Positions 1 to 8,934 are shown, numbered from the stretch's first letter. The stretch is 64,000 nucleotides of DNA from Succinivibrio dextrinosolvens (GCF_011065405.1 NZ_CP047056.1:1944747-2008746), one strand, 5' to 3'. Notes: generated by a model from the letters alone, not told the origin. A program made the numbers and translations.

Positions 1-1638
1 CTGAATCTCAACCTGTTCCACAGACTGCTCTGTAGTTGCTATAGGTTCTAGACCTGTAGTTTTTATTAAGGCATCAAATTTAACTTCAGGTCTTCTCAGA
101 ATTTCTTCAAGACTTTGTTCCTGAGACATAGGATTATTCAGGATCTTATTTATATTCTGGCCCATCTCAGATGAAGGTTTTACAGAGATTTCTCTTAATC
201 TAGCCTTTTCCTTTTCGATCTGATTCTGCTTCTCCTCAAATCTTCTCCATCTTTCATCAGAGATAATTCCCAATTCTCTGGCCTTTGGAGTCAATCTCAG
301 ATCAGCGTTATCCTCACGAAGAATCAGTCTGTATTCAGCGCGGGAGGTAAACATTCTGTATGGCTCTTTTGTACCTAATGTGCATAGGTCATCCATCAGC
401 ACGCCAACATAAGCCTCGTCTCGACGAGGGAACCATGTAGGCTGTCCCTTTACATACAGACCAGCATTGATACCGGCAAGCAAGCCTTGAGCTGCAGCTT
501 CCTCATAACCTGTTGTTCCGTTAACCTGACCTGCAAGGAATAAACCAGGAACTTTCTTTGACTGCATTGAAACAGATAATTCTCTTGGATCATAGAAATC
601 ATATTCAATTGCATATCCAGGTCTTGCGATAATTGCATTTTCAAGACCCTCAATGGATCTGATGAAGTTTTCCTGAACATCAAATGGAAGTGATGTTGAA
701 ATACCATTTGGATAAACAAGAGGTGAAGTCAGACCTTCAGGCTCAATAAACACCTGATGAGAATCTCTGTCAGGGTATCTTACAATTTTATCCTCAATTG
801 AAGGACAGTAACGAGGTCCTATTGAATGAATAACACCAGAATAAAGAGGACTTCTGTCTAAACCACCTCTAATGATTTCATGAGTTTTCTCATTGGTCTT
901 GGTGATATAGCAAGGTACCTGAGTTGGATGAATTTTTTCTTCATTCATGAATGAGAAAGCAGGCTGAGGATATTCTGGATCCTGTTTTGTCATCTTTGAA
1001 TAATCGATAGAGCTTGCAACGATACGTGCAGGAGTACCAGTCTTTAGTCTTCCAACCTTTAAACCTAAATCTTTTAAATTTTCAGCAAGGCCTATTGAAG
1101 CAGGATCACCTGCTCTACCTCCGGTGTAGTGATTTAAGCCAATATGAATTAAACCATTTAAGAAAGTACCAGCACAGATAACAACTGCTTTACAGTAAAA
1201 CTCTATACCTGCAGCAGTTTTTACTCCACTGATAGTCTGATCTTTATAGATGATTTCGGTTGCAGGCTGCTGAAAAATAGTTAGATTGTCATAATTCCAT
1301 AAAGTCTTTCTCATCACTTCTTTATATAAGTGACGATCGGTCTGAGCTCTGGTAGCTCTAACAGCTGGTCCTTTAGATGAATTTAAAGTTCTGAATTGAA
1401 TACCTGCCTGATCAATAGCTGTTGGACATACACCACCCATAGCATCTATTTCTTTAATAAGATGTCCTTTACCGATTCCACCAAAAGCTGGATTACATGA
1501 CATCTCACCAACTGTTTCAAGATTGTGAGTTAGAAGTAAGGTCTTACAGTTCATTCTGGCACTTGCTGCAGCAGCTTCAATACCAGCATGTCCGGCACCA
1601 ATTACTATGACGTCAAAATTTCTAAAACTATTCATCAT
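1..1638 (-). CDS. mnmG: tRNA uridine-5-carboxymethylaminomethyl(34) synthesis enzyme MnmG (3' end cut by window)
   Basis: FAD-dependent subunit of the MnmE-MnmG complex that installs the (carboxymethyl)aminomethyl group on wobble U34 of tRNAs. The frame is open from an ATG-ATG pair at 1638/1635 to base 1, giving 546 codons; the family is about 630 residues, so roughly 85 C-terminal residues lie off the edge. The N-terminus shows the dinucleotide-binding motif [15 protein letters not shown], and near the visible end [14 protein letters not shown] and [11 protein letters not shown] are recognisable. Its partner mnmE lies at 9.5 kb rather than adjacent. The divergent upstream DNA is the likely replication origin, as in E. 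coli, where oriC lies upstream of mnmG (gidA). Relatives carry rsmG-parA-parB next, which would be off the left edge. Confidence 0.95.
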   Translation of the reverse strand, partial: MMNSFRNFDVIVIGAGHAGIEAAAASARMNCKTLLLTHNLETVGEMSCNPAFGGIGKGHLIKEIDAMGGVCPTAIDQAGIQFRTLNSSKGPAVRATRAQTDRHLYKEVMRKTLWNYDNLTIFQQPATEIIYKDQTISGVKTAAGIEFYCKAVVICAGTFLNGLIHIGLNHYTGGRAGDPASIGLAENLKDLGLKVGRLKTGTPARIVASSIDYSKMTKQDPEYPQPAFSFMNEEKIHPTQVPCYITKTNEKTHEIIRGGLDRSPLYSGVIHSIGPRYCPSIEDKIVRYPDRDSHQVFIEPEGLTSPLVYPNGISTSLPFDVQENFIRSIEGLENAIIARPGYAIEYDFYDPRELSVSMQSKKVPGLFLAGQVNGTTGYEEAAAQGLLAGINAGLYVKGQPTWFPRRDEAYVGVLMDDLCTLGTKEPYRMFTSRAEYRLILREDNADLRLTPKARELGIISDERWRRFEEKQNQIEKEKARLREISVKPSSEMGQNINKILNNPMSQEQSLEEILRRPEVKFDALIKTTGLEPIATTEQSVEQVEIQ

Positions 1639-2050
1639 CAAAACCTATAGGATCTGATCTTACTCTGAAGATCTTTTTTTTTTCTACAGAAAACAAGCGC
1701 CGATAATAGTAATAAGATCTTATTAATTTATTTATATATATATATTATTTTATTTATTATTTAGCTTTGAATATCTGTGGATTGTTAGATTTTCTTTTAA
1801 AAATCAAATAATTATTTATAAAAAACTTTGTCTAAAAAGTTGTGTTTTTTAGTTGTTTTATTGTGGAAAAAGCTGTAGTTATTAACAGCCTAAAAATTAT
1901 ACAGGTTTATCAACTTATTTTTCAAAAGATTTTCAAATAGTTTTCAAAACGTTTTCCACAATTTTTTAACAGGTGATATTTTACAAAATAAGTTAGAAAA
2001 ATTGAGATTTTAATCTATATTTTTTTTGCTAATTTATGCTTAAAGCCTGT
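1639..2050. other. Origin-like segment A (probable oriC, part 1)
   Basis: Non-coding AT-rich DNA upstream of mnmG, the position of oriC in enterobacteria. It has four GATC sites within about 70 bases (1651, 1656, 1670, 1716), an AT-only stretch suited to unwinding (about 1720-1765), and DnaA-box-like 9-mers: TGTGGATTG at 1776, TGTGGAAAA at 1862 and TTTTCCACA at 1952. A second, clearly related segment lies at 2815-3100 with the same elements in the same order. The origin role is inferred from position and motifs. The 16-nt dnaN gap and the short rpmH-dnaA gap are poorer candidates. Confidence 0.6.
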
Positions 2051-2467
2051 GATTTCTAGTAAGTTTTCTATTAACTCATTATTAATAATCAGTTTTCTTT
2101 GTTTTATTCTATTTTCTCTTCTCTGTTATTACTCTATATATGGGCATATTAAGAGCATAAAAAGTACTACCTGTTCATAGCTGATCTGACAGTACCTGTT
2201 AAAAATAAACAGTTCTATTTAAGAAAGTTGATCGATCTTCTAGCTTTATACAGATATAAAGGAGCTGTTCCTTCTCTGCTTGGTATCTTTATAGTTATTT
2301 AAGAAGCATGAGCTTAGTGTTATCTATATGAACATTATATTGAGTTAATGGTTCAGATTTCAGAATAGGTGTTAATTGGATTTATTTATTGAAAAATAAA
2401 AGAGCTTGAGCTCACTTGCCAGAATATTAAACTCAGTTCAGAAATAGAGAGCTGGAATTTAATTCTG
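2051..2467. other. Non-coding stretch between origin-like segment A and the DUF3781 gene
   Basis: About 415 bases with no convincing ORF on either strand. It contains an overlapping GATCGATC at about 2231. I see no clear hairpin terminator or RNA gene. It probably belongs to the origin region. Confidence 0.4.
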
Positions 2468-2725
2468 CTATAGCTGAGTCTTCTTTATATGTGCTGTGAT
2501 AATGGTATAACTGTATGCATTTACTGTTATTACGGTTTCTTCTTTGCTGCAGTACCAGTTTTTTCCTTGTCTTAAGATAGTACAGTCTTCTGATGAGATC
2601 TGTTTTCTGCAGAAGTCTACAACATCGATGTCTCCCAACTTAAGATTTCTCTTAATTCTTTGTACTCCCAATTCTGTTGTATGAAGTTTTGAAAGATTGT
2701 TAAGAAGTTCTCTGCTGTTATCCAT
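2468..2725 (-). CDS. DUF3781 domain protein
   Basis: An 85-residue protein that matches my memory of the DUF3781 family across its whole length: an N-terminal ELLNNLSKLHTTELGVQRIKRNL segment, then a DVVDFCRKQI helix, then GKNWYCSKEETVITVNAYSYTIITAH. The family is small, cytosolic and of unknown function, and is mostly known to me from Firmicutes and Bacteroidetes, so lateral acquisition is possible. The gene sits alone between two copies of origin-like DNA. An overlapping 62-codon frame at 2617-2805 is a shadow. Function cannot be assigned. Confidence 0.75.
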   Translation of the reverse strand: MDNSRELLNNLSKLHTTELGVQRIKRNLKLGDIDVVDFCRKQISSEDCTILRQGKNWYCSKEETVITVNAYSYTIITAHIKKTQL

Positions 2726-2805
2726 TTCAAAATTTCCTTTTCTTTTTTTTTTCTTGCACTTATTATTTTTGAAATTAATGACTGTTCAAAAGAAAGAACA
2801 CGCAA

Positions 2806-3180
2806 TAATTAAAATAACTTTATATTAATTAACTATATATATGTTATTTTTATTTTTTTTATGACGGAAAAATCTGTGGGAAGTAACTATTTTTATTTAA
2901 AATCAAATAGTTATTTAAGAAAAAGTTTGTGTATAAGATGAGGGGAATCGTGGAAAAGTATGTGGGAAAGTGCGTGTTTTCCGACAGGCTACTTTTTATA
3001 TATATTTATTAACTGTTTTTTCAGAAGTTTTTCAGCAAATTTTCAAATAGTTTTCCACCGACTTTTTAACAGGTTGTTAAATATACTTTACACGGATATT
3101 GCCTTTTTTTATGATTTTTTGATTAAAAAAAATAGTGATTTTAATAATAAAATATAGATGAGAAAATTTTGAGGTAATTA
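2806..3180. other. Origin-like segment B (probable oriC, part 2; paralogous to segment A)
   Basis: Non-coding, AT-rich, and collinear with 1720-2000: an AT-only run (2818-2860), then AATCTGTGG, then AAAATCAAATA.TTATTTA, then a TGTGG-rich zone, then TTTTCAAATAGTTTTC followed by TTTTTAACAGG. It carries one consensus DnaA box, TGTGTATAA at 2928-2936, plus near boxes at 2875, 2949, 2960 and TTTTCCACC at 3051. A 65-codon plus-strand frame here has no protein-like features. The duplication is visible directly; the replication role is inferred. Confidence 0.55.
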
Positions 3181-3259
3181 TTTTTAGATTAGTTGTAAAA
3201 ATATAAATCTCACTTACCTAGTTAAAAAAATGGCAAGTGAGATTTCATTTAAGCTAAAT

Positions 3260-3889
3260 CTAGAACAGCTGTCCTGGTAGCTTCATTTTTATTTTTTTAG
3301 GAAATGATCTGTCAAATTTCTCTACATCAGCATCATCAACATAATAGCCTTTTGGAGTTTGATATACGCCAGTAATGCCATTAAGATATCCTGGTATCAG
3401 CTCCTTACATAAAAAGAATGATGAGTCTTCATCTTCAGTAAGATCGTGGTATCTGATAGAGAATTTGCTGGCATAATTAAATCCGCATTTTCTATAGAAT
3501 CTAATATCTCCTTCAAAAAGTACTGCACCATATCCTAGTTCAGTAGCTCTCTTAAGCGAATAATCCAGAAGTTTTGTACCGTATCCTTTTCTCTTTAGAT
3601 GCGGCGCAACACAGATTGGACCCATGGTAAGCACAGGTATTTCTTTGCCGTCGTCTGCATTAATAACGGTTTTCATGAACATGTTCTGCCCAATCAGATT
3701 TCCGTCCTGCTCCATGACAAAATCAAGATCTTTTACAAAAGCATGATCTTCTCTTAATACATGGATGACATAATGCTCAGAGCATCCTTGTCGATATACA
3801 TTCCAGAAAGACTCTCTTACAAGATTCTCTACATTTCTGTAGTCATCAGCTGTTTCTAGACGAATCTGACAGTAGTTATTTATATTCAT
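3260..3889 (-). CDS. GNAT family N-acetyltransferase (YhbS-like)
   Basis: A 209-residue acetyl-CoA-dependent acyltransferase. The acetyl-CoA pyrophosphate-binding motif is clear: VAPHLKRKGYGTKLL at residues 94-108, with R100/K101-G-x-G104. It follows MGPICV on strand beta-4 and precedes GAVLFEGDIRFYRKCGF, the usual beta-5 region. The C-terminal third (from about residue 140) is longer than a minimal GNAT and resembles YhbS-type predicted acetyltransferases. The acceptor substrate cannot be told. It stands alone, transcribed towards the origin, with a 9-bp-stem hairpin just upstream. Confidence 0.85.
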   Translation of the reverse strand: MNINNYCQIRLETADDYRNVENLVRESFWNVYRQGCSEHYVIHVLREDHAFVKDLDFVMEQDGNLIGQNMFMKTVINADDGKEIPVLTMGPICVAPHLKRKGYGTKLLDYSLKRATELGYGAVLFEGDIRFYRKCGFNYASKFSIRYHDLTEDEDSSFFLCKELIPGYLNGITGVYQTPKGYYVDDADVEKFDRSFPKKIKMKLPGQLF

Positions 3890-3931
3890 TATTTATTCTC
3901 CCGAAAATTGTTAACTGCAATTGCCTTTCAG

Positions 3932-3962
3932 CGGGAGGTTATCGATGTACGCAAACCTCCCG
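3932..3962. other. Inverted repeat upstream of the GNAT gene
   Basis: Perfect 9-bp arms CGGGAGGTT and AACCTCCCG around a 13-base loop, about 45 bases before the GNAT start. No T-run follows on either strand, so an operator or 5' UTR structure is as likely as a terminator. The stretch 3963-4137 holds nothing convincing; a 60-codon frame there runs through the efp terminator and is rejected. Confidence 0.4.
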
Positions 3963-4137
3963 GTTAGCCTACAATCTCCAGAGAATTGAAATTAAACAAA
4001 AAAACGCTCCAATAATTAAGATTGATATGCAACTAATTCTACAGCTAAAAGCTGATGTATATTCAATTAGACTTAATTTTTTTGTAGATATTTGGAAAAG
4101 GCGTCTGAATGATATTTGAGGAATTTTTTTGGGGATA

Positions 4138-4171
4138 TTAAAAAAGCCCATCAGATGATGAGCTTTTTTGA
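4138..4171 (-). terminator. Rho-independent terminator of efp
   Basis: Read on the minus strand, AGCTCATCA and TGATGGGCT arms (one G-T pair) surround a 2-base loop and are followed by a run of T. It lies about 20 bases after the efp stop codon. Confidence 0.8.
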
Positions 4172-4190
4172 AGTGTATATTTAATCGAAA

Positions 4191-4754
4191 TTAAACACGC
4201 TTCTTGAACTCGTTGGTACGAGTATCAATTTCGATCTTGTCGCCGATGTTTACGAAATCTGGAACTGAGATTTCATAACCAGTTACAGCTAAACGAGCTG
4301 GCTTAACAACCTTACCAGAGGTATCACCCTTAACTGCAGGCTCGGTGTACTCAACCTCACGAACGATGGTGATAGGTAATTCAACTGAGATAGCCTTACC
4401 GTTGTAGAAAGTAACCTGGCAGATATCTTCCATACCGTCAACTAGGTAGTTTAGAACATCACCCATGTTGTCTTTCTCAATCTCGTACTGATTGAATTCT
4501 TCATCCATGAATACGTATAGTGGATCACCGTAGTATGAGTAGGTGCACTCTTTACGCTCTAGAACAACGTCATCTAAACGGTCATCAGCACGGAAAACAG
4601 TCTCGGTACCACCGTTTGATAACAGGTTCTTTAACTTCATTTTTACAACTGCAGCGTTACGGCCTGATTTGCTGTACTCAGTCTTCTGAACAACCATTGG
4701 ATTGCCATTTAACATGATTACGTTGCCAGTGCGGATTTCTTGAGCTAATTTCAT
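4191..4754 (-). CDS. efp: Translation elongation factor P (arginine-32 type)
   Basis: EF-P binds between the P and E sites and rescues ribosomes stalled at polyproline. At 187 residues it has the usual length with KOW-like N-terminal, OB and C-terminal domains; the C-terminal signature [17 protein letters not shown] is intact. The tip loop reads [19 protein letters not shown], putting Arg at position 32 where E. coli EF-P has beta-lysylated Lys34. Arg32 with this context is the substrate type modified by EarP rhamnosylation, and earP is the next gene upstream. A 313-base leader separates the two. A minus-strand -10 TATAAT at 4939-4944 gives it its own promoter. Confidence 0.95.
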   Translation of the reverse strand: MKLAQEIRTGNVIMLNGNPMVVQKTEYSKSGRNAAVVKMKLKNLLSNGGTETVFRADDRLDDVVLERKECTYSYYGDPLYVFMDEEFNQYEIEKDNMGDVLNYLVDGMEDICQVTFYNGKAISVELPITIVREVEYTEPAVKGDTSGKVVKPARLAVTGYEISVPDFVNIGDKIEIDTRTNEFKKRV

Positions 4755-5067
4755 TATTAAACCCTTTGAATAATTAAATTTAAATCTTCGGCAAGGACTT
4801 TAATCCAGCCATTAACAATAAATAAAAAATATTGTTGATGATGTCTTATGCGGTCCCTGCCATTAAATTAAACTGATTTAAACAATTTAAACGCTAAATT
4901 AGTGTGAACTACACAGAGCATCTTCTGAATGTCACTCTATTATACAAGAGTGAAAATATAACGTGACATTTTAACAGATTTGAAGGCTTGTATACTATCT
5001 TTAGATAACTTTTTTATCTATTGAATAAATTTCTTACTATATTTCTATTTATCACTTTGTTTTTGCA
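4755..5067 (-). promoter_or_regulatory. efp promoter and leader
   Basis: Non-coding 313 bases. On the minus strand a consensus TATAAT lies at 4944-4939, inside a small inverted repeat with arms CACTCT/AGAGTG (4933-4952). This predicts a leader of about 180 nt before the efp start. I do not see a good -35 box. No riboswitch family is recognisable. Confidence 0.45.
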
Positions 5068-6111
5068 TTAAAAATCTGTTTTGGTTTTGAGGAAAGTTAT
5101 TAGATTATCAGTAAGTGATCCAAGAGAAATAAGATGTTCTGACCATTCTTTTGATAGTTTTTTCCAATTTTCATAAAAGCCGAGCAGATCGAAACTGTCC
5201 AAATAATCTGAAAATCCGTTGTAGCTTAGAGTCAGTTGTCTAAGTATCTCTACATCCTTTTTACTGCTGCAGACTTCTGACATTCTGTCAAAGAGTGCCT
5301 CTATCTTATCTTTGTGGACATCCTCTTCCTGCGGATAGATGTGCCATAAGAAAGGATTACCTGTAAGCATTGCTCTTACGATAGAGTCTTCTCCTCTTAC
5401 AAGGTTAAGTTTAGAATCTATAAGGTATGAGTCATATTCATCCTGACTTACCATCGGTAAAACCTTGACTGTAAGATTGTTTAATTTATAAATGTCTCCA
5501 GGAGCAAGGTTTAAGTTAAGCAGGTTATTAAAGTTATTTAATCCCCTTCCTTCAAATATATTGAGTATTAAATTCTCTTTGTTTAATGCATTGATAACTG
5601 TTTTAACTTTTTGATTCTCATAGCCGAACAAAGTCAGACAGTTTGATTTAATGTTTTCAGCCATCTTTAGTTTTTCTAAAAAGCTTTCTTCTATAACTAC
5701 TCCGCCTGTTTTACTGGTAAAGCCAGGAAAAAAGAAAAAACTTTCAAATCCGTCTGCATAGGATGGGAGTTTATGACAGTCTTCTGCAAAGGGTTCCGCG
5801 GTGAGGTATTCAAGATTGACTACAGTTGAGTGTCTGTTTTTGATTTTTTTTATTAGATTGTCTGGAAGTCTTACTGAGAAAGCCTGAATTACTACTTCTG
5901 ATGGGGAATAATCCATGTTTTTATCTGACCATGATAAAAGGCTTAAAAATCGGTTTGAAGCATCTTCTGAATTTGTGATTTTGTTCAATATATTAACATT
6001 ATTACAAAATAGACGTACCTCATAATTTTTTTTTGAAAAATCTCTACAGAGTCTCAAACATACGCCTGCATCGCCAAAATTATCGATCACATCACAGAAT
6101 ACATCTATCAA
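5068..6111 (-). CDS. earP: EF-P arginine(32) rhamnosyltransferase EarP
   Basis: GT-B glycosyltransferase that transfers rhamnose from dTDP-rhamnose to Arg32 of EF-P (DUF2331 family). The N-terminus DVFCDVIDNFGDAGVCLRLC carries the conserved Asp pair (D10, D14 here). The C-terminal donor site reads LVRGEDSIVRA with E241-D242 and continues FLWHIYPQEEDVHKDKIEA, both diagnostic. At 347 residues the length is normal. Its position directly upstream of efp, and the Arg32 EF-P next door, support the call. The dTDP-rhamnose synthesis genes are not in the window. Confidence 0.93.
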   Translation of the reverse strand: MIDVFCDVIDNFGDAGVCLRLCRDFSKKNYEVRLFCNNVNILNKITNSEDASNRFLSLLSWSDKNMDYSPSEVVIQAFSVRLPDNLIKKIKNRHSTVVNLEYLTAEPFAEDCHKLPSYADGFESFFFFPGFTSKTGGVVIEESFLEKLKMAENIKSNCLTLFGYENQKVKTVINALNKENLILNIFEGRGLNNFNNLLNLNLAPGDIYKLNNLTVKVLPMVSQDEYDSYLIDSKLNLVRGEDSIVRAMLTGNPFLWHIYPQEEDVHKDKIEALFDRMSEVCSSKKDVEILRQLTLSYNGFSDYLDSFDLLGFYENWKKLSKEWSEHLISLGSLTDNLITFLKTKTDF

Positions 6112-6350
6112 CTTTAATCACCTAACATAATAATTTGTAGAACTTTTTTTATTGTCAAGATAACTAAATTTAATTTTAGATAAAATTCTGTCAAGAGGCG
6201 AGAGAGAATTTTTTTGCCTTGAATTAGGGGGGATGATTGTACATAATATAAACAATGTTTTAATAACTAACTTGTTGAATTATATATATTTATATTCTAA
6301 ATATATAATTTTTAAGAAAAAAAATTTCTTTTAGAAGTACGGAATTAAGT

Positions 6351-8615
6351 ATGATCAGATTTATTGTAAAAAGAGATGGTAGAAAGGTATCTTTCAATGA
6401 AGATAAGATAGCCAATGCGATTAGAAAATCACTAATTTCAGCACATCCAGACGATAAATCAACATCTGCTTATGAAGAGGAACTTGTTAACAAGTTTACC
6501 CGTCAGGTTGTAAACGAGATTGAAAAACAGAATCTAGAAGCTCCTTCTGTTGAAAATACTCAGGATATTATTGAGAAGGTTCTTATTAAAGAAGGTATGG
6601 CTGCAGAGGCCAAGAACTTCATTCTGTACCGTCAGAACAGAACAAAGGTTAGAACCTACAATAATGATTTAACAAAGATCTATAGAGATCTTACCTCTAA
6701 GAGCACAGCTGACATGGATCTTAAGAGAGAGAATGCAAATATTGATGCAAACGCTCCGATGGGTCTGATGTTAAGATTCGGTTCTGAAGGTGCTAAGGAT
6801 TATGTTCGCAGATATGTTCTGCGTCCAGAGCACTCAATTGCTCATTCAAGAGGTGATATTCATATCCATGATCTAGACTTTTATATGCTAACCATCAACT
6901 GTTGCCAGATCAGTCTGAAAGGTCTGTTCGAGCGTGGTTTCAGCACCGGTCATGGTTTCCTTCGTGAACCTCAGTCAATTCAGTCTGCTGCAGCATTATG
7001 CTGTATTGCTATTCAGTCAAATCAGAATGATCAGCATGGTGGTCAGTCTATTCCTTTATTTGAGTACGATTTAGCTCCATACGTTGCTATTTCATATTCA
7101 AAGCACTTATGTAAGGTTCTTTGCGTTTGTCTAAGAAATGATGATGTTGATGTAAAGGAATTAAAGGATCTTTGCAAAGAGCTTTATGCTGAACATAAAA
7201 CATGTCTTTCAGATGAAGTTACCGCTATTATTAGGGAAAAGGTTAAAGAACTTCTGGCTAAGTATGAATCATCAAATATTGATTCAGATGCTGACTATAT
7301 TTTAAGTGAAGCTCTGAAGCTTACTGAAAGAGAAACCTATCAGGCAATGGAAGCTCTGATTCATAATCTGAACTCAATGCAGTCAAGAGCTGGTGCTCAG
7401 GTTCCATTCTCATCCATCAACTATGGTACAGGTACTACTCCTGAACAGAGAATGCTGATGAAGAATGTTCTGATGGCAACTGATGCCGGTTTAGGAGGTG
7501 GTGAGACTCCAATCTTCCCGGTACAGATCTTCAAGGTTAAAGATGGTGTTAATACCAAGCCAGGTGATCCTAACTTTGATTTATTTGAACTTGCCTGCAA
7601 GGTATCTGCAAAGAGATTATTCCCTAACTTCTCTTTCCTTGATGCACCATATAACATGCAGTACTACAAGGAAGGTCATCCTGAGACAGAACTTGCTGTA
7701 ATGGGATGCAGAACCCGTGTATTCGGCAACTATTATGATAAGACCAAGGAAATCATTCCTGGTCGTGGAAATCTTTCATTTACTACTGTAAATCTACCTC
7801 GTCTTGCTATTGAGGCTCATGGATCAATCAGCAAATTCTTTGATTCATTAGACAAAATGGTATATATGGTCTTCGATCAGCTGATGGATAGATTCAATAT
7901 CATTGCTAAAAAGCAGGTTCTAAACTATCCTTTCTTAATGGGACAGGGTGTTTGGATTGACTCTGAAAAATTAAATCCAGAAGATACAATTGAGGATGTA
8001 ATTAAAAACGGTTCTCTTTCTGTAGGATTTATTGGTTTGGCTGAGTGTCTTGTTGCTCTTATCGGTAAGCATCATGGAGAAAGTAAGGAAGCTTTCGATT
8101 TAGGTTACAAGATTATTAAACACATGAGAGAGTTAACAGACAAAAAGATGGTTGAATCTGGTCTTAACTTCTCATTGTTCTCAACTCCAGCAGAAGGTTT
8201 GTCAGGACGTTTTGTTAAATTGGATAGAAAACTATATGGAAGCATCCCGGGAGTAACAGATAGGGATTACTATACTAACAGCTTCCATGTTCCTGTTTAC
8301 TACGAAATATCTGCAGCAGAAAAGATTAAAACTGAAGGTCCATTCCATGAGTTATGCAACGCAGGTTCTATTTCCTACGTTGAAATGGATGGAGATTTAA
8401 CCAAGAACGTTAAAGCTTTCGAGGACGTAATTCTTTACATGAAGGAATGCGGCGTAAATTATGGTTCCATTAACCATCCTGTTGATCGCTGCCCTGTATG
8501 TAATTACGTTGGTGTTATTGGAGATACATGCCCAAGATGCGGTCGTAAGGATGGCGAGGGCGTAAGCATCGAAAGATTACGTAAGCTAGGTGTTGGATGC
8601 ATTTGCACCGGTTAA
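6351..8615 (+). CDS. nrdD: Anaerobic (class III) ribonucleoside-triphosphate reductase, catalytic subunit lacking the glycyl-radical domain
   Basis: Reduces NTPs to dNTPs under anoxia. Residues 1-100 form an ATP-cone (IRFIVKRDGRKVSFNEDKIANAI). The catalytic barrel contains HIHDLDFYMLTINCCQ, NQNDQHGGQSIP, the MGCRTRVFGN region with the conserved Cys, and GRGNLSFTTVNLPRLA. Near the C-terminus a zinc ribbon has C714, C717, C727 and C730. Normally the radical motif (RVCGYLG in E. coli) follows the ribbon, but here the protein ends VSIERLRKLGVGCICTG and stops without it. A small gene 75 bases downstream supplies that motif. Neither alternative frame rescues a fusion: both hit stops at once. Confidence 0.92.
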   Translation: MIRFIVKRDGRKVSFNEDKIANAIRKSLISAHPDDKSTSAYEEELVNKFTRQVVNEIEKQNLEAPSVENTQDIIEKVLIKEGMAAEAKNFILYRQNRTKVRTYNNDLTKIYRDLTSKSTADMDLKRENANIDANAPMGLMLRFGSEGAKDYVRRYVLRPEHSIAHSRGDIHIHDLDFYMLTINCCQISLKGLFERGFSTGHGFLREPQSIQSAAALCCIAIQSNQNDQHGGQSIPLFEYDLAPYVAISYSKHLCKVLCVCLRNDDVDVKELKDLCKELYAEHKTCLSDEVTAIIREKVKELLAKYESSNIDSDADYILSEALKLTERETYQAMEALIHNLNSMQSRAGAQVPFSSINYGTGTTPEQRMLMKNVLMATDAGLGGGETPIFPVQIFKVKDGVNTKPGDPNFDLFELACKVSAKRLFPNFSFLDAPYNMQYYKEGHPETELAVMGCRTRVFGNYYDKTKEIIPGRGNLSFTTVNLPRLAIEAHGSISKFFDSLDKMVYMVFDQLMDRFNIIAKKQVLNYPFLMGQGVWIDSEKLNPEDTIEDVIKNGSLSVGFIGLAECLVALIGKHHGESKEAFDLGYKIIKHMRELTDKKMVESGLNFSLFSTPAEGLSGRFVKLDRKLYGSIPGVTDRDYYTNSFHVPVYYEISAAEKIKTEGPFHELCNAGSISYVEMDGDLTKNVKAFEDVILYMKECGVNYGSINHPVDRCPVCNYVGVIGDTCPRCGRKDGEGVSIERLRKLGVGCICTG

Positions 8616-8690
8616 CAGTTTTATTAACCAATAAAATTTAAGCAAACAAACTACAGCATTTTTATTATTTATTAAAAGAGGACGTGAACA

Positions 8691-8849
8691 ATGCAAACTA
8701 GACTACATGCTCGTAACGGTATTGTCGGCGAAGGTGTTAAATTCGAGAGAATTAGACGTGTAACCGGTTATTTGGTTGGTACACTTGATCGCTTTAATGA
8801 TGGCAAAAAGGCTGAAGAAAGAGATCGTGTAAAGCACATGCACGTTTAA
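8691..8849 (+). CDS. Stand-alone glycyl-radical domain of anaerobic ribonucleotide reductase
   Basis: A 52-residue ORF with a good ribosome site (AAGAGGACG) 6-8 bases before the ATG. Its core FERIRRVTGYLVGTLDRF followed by NDGKKAEERDRVKH aligns with the C-terminal glycyl-radical segment of NrdD (E. coli RRVCGYLG, then FNAGKQEEVKRRVKH). Gly26 in RVTGYLV would be the radical residue. The gene lies between nrdD, which lacks this segment, and nrdG, the activase. I infer that the peptide docks on NrdD to complete the active site, analogous to the GrcA/YfiD spare part of pyruvate formate-lyase. The motif match is direct; the mechanism is inference. Confidence 0.85.
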   Translation: MQTRLHARNGIVGEGVKFERIRRVTGYLVGTLDRFNDGKKAEERDRVKHMHV

Positions 8850-8871
8850 CTATTCATCTTTTAGTTCTCAT

Positions 8872-8915
8872 ACGCCTTGAGTCTAATCAAAAGATTGGAT
8901 GTAAAGGCGTTTTTT
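8872..8915 (+). terminator. Terminator/attenuator between the glycyl-radical peptide and nrdG
   Basis: Outer arms ACGCCTT (8872-8878) and AAGGCGT (8904-8910) enclose an inner stem TCTAATC/GATTGGA, followed by six T. It lies about 20 bases before the nrdG start, so readthrough probably sets the ratio of reductase to activase. Confidence 0.75.
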
Positions 8916-8934
8916 CATTAAGAAGACAGGTAAA

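Noticed and set aside
450-719. Open frame on the minus strand inside mnmG
   Set aside because: It is in another frame of the MnmG coding sequence, which is open and clearly homologous across the same span.
2960-3157. 65-codon plus-strand frame in origin-like segment B
   Set aside because: Composition is Phe/Asn-rich from AT-rich DNA, with no ribosome site, and it overlaps the conserved non-coding repeat.
3969-4151. 60-codon minus-strand frame after efp
   Set aside because: It begins inside the efp terminator hairpin and has no family features or ribosome site.
8560-8700. Frameshift joining nrdD to the glycyl-radical peptide
   Set aside because: Both other frames meet stop codons right after the nrdD zinc ribbon, and the small ORF has its own ribosome site, so I treat it as a true split gene.
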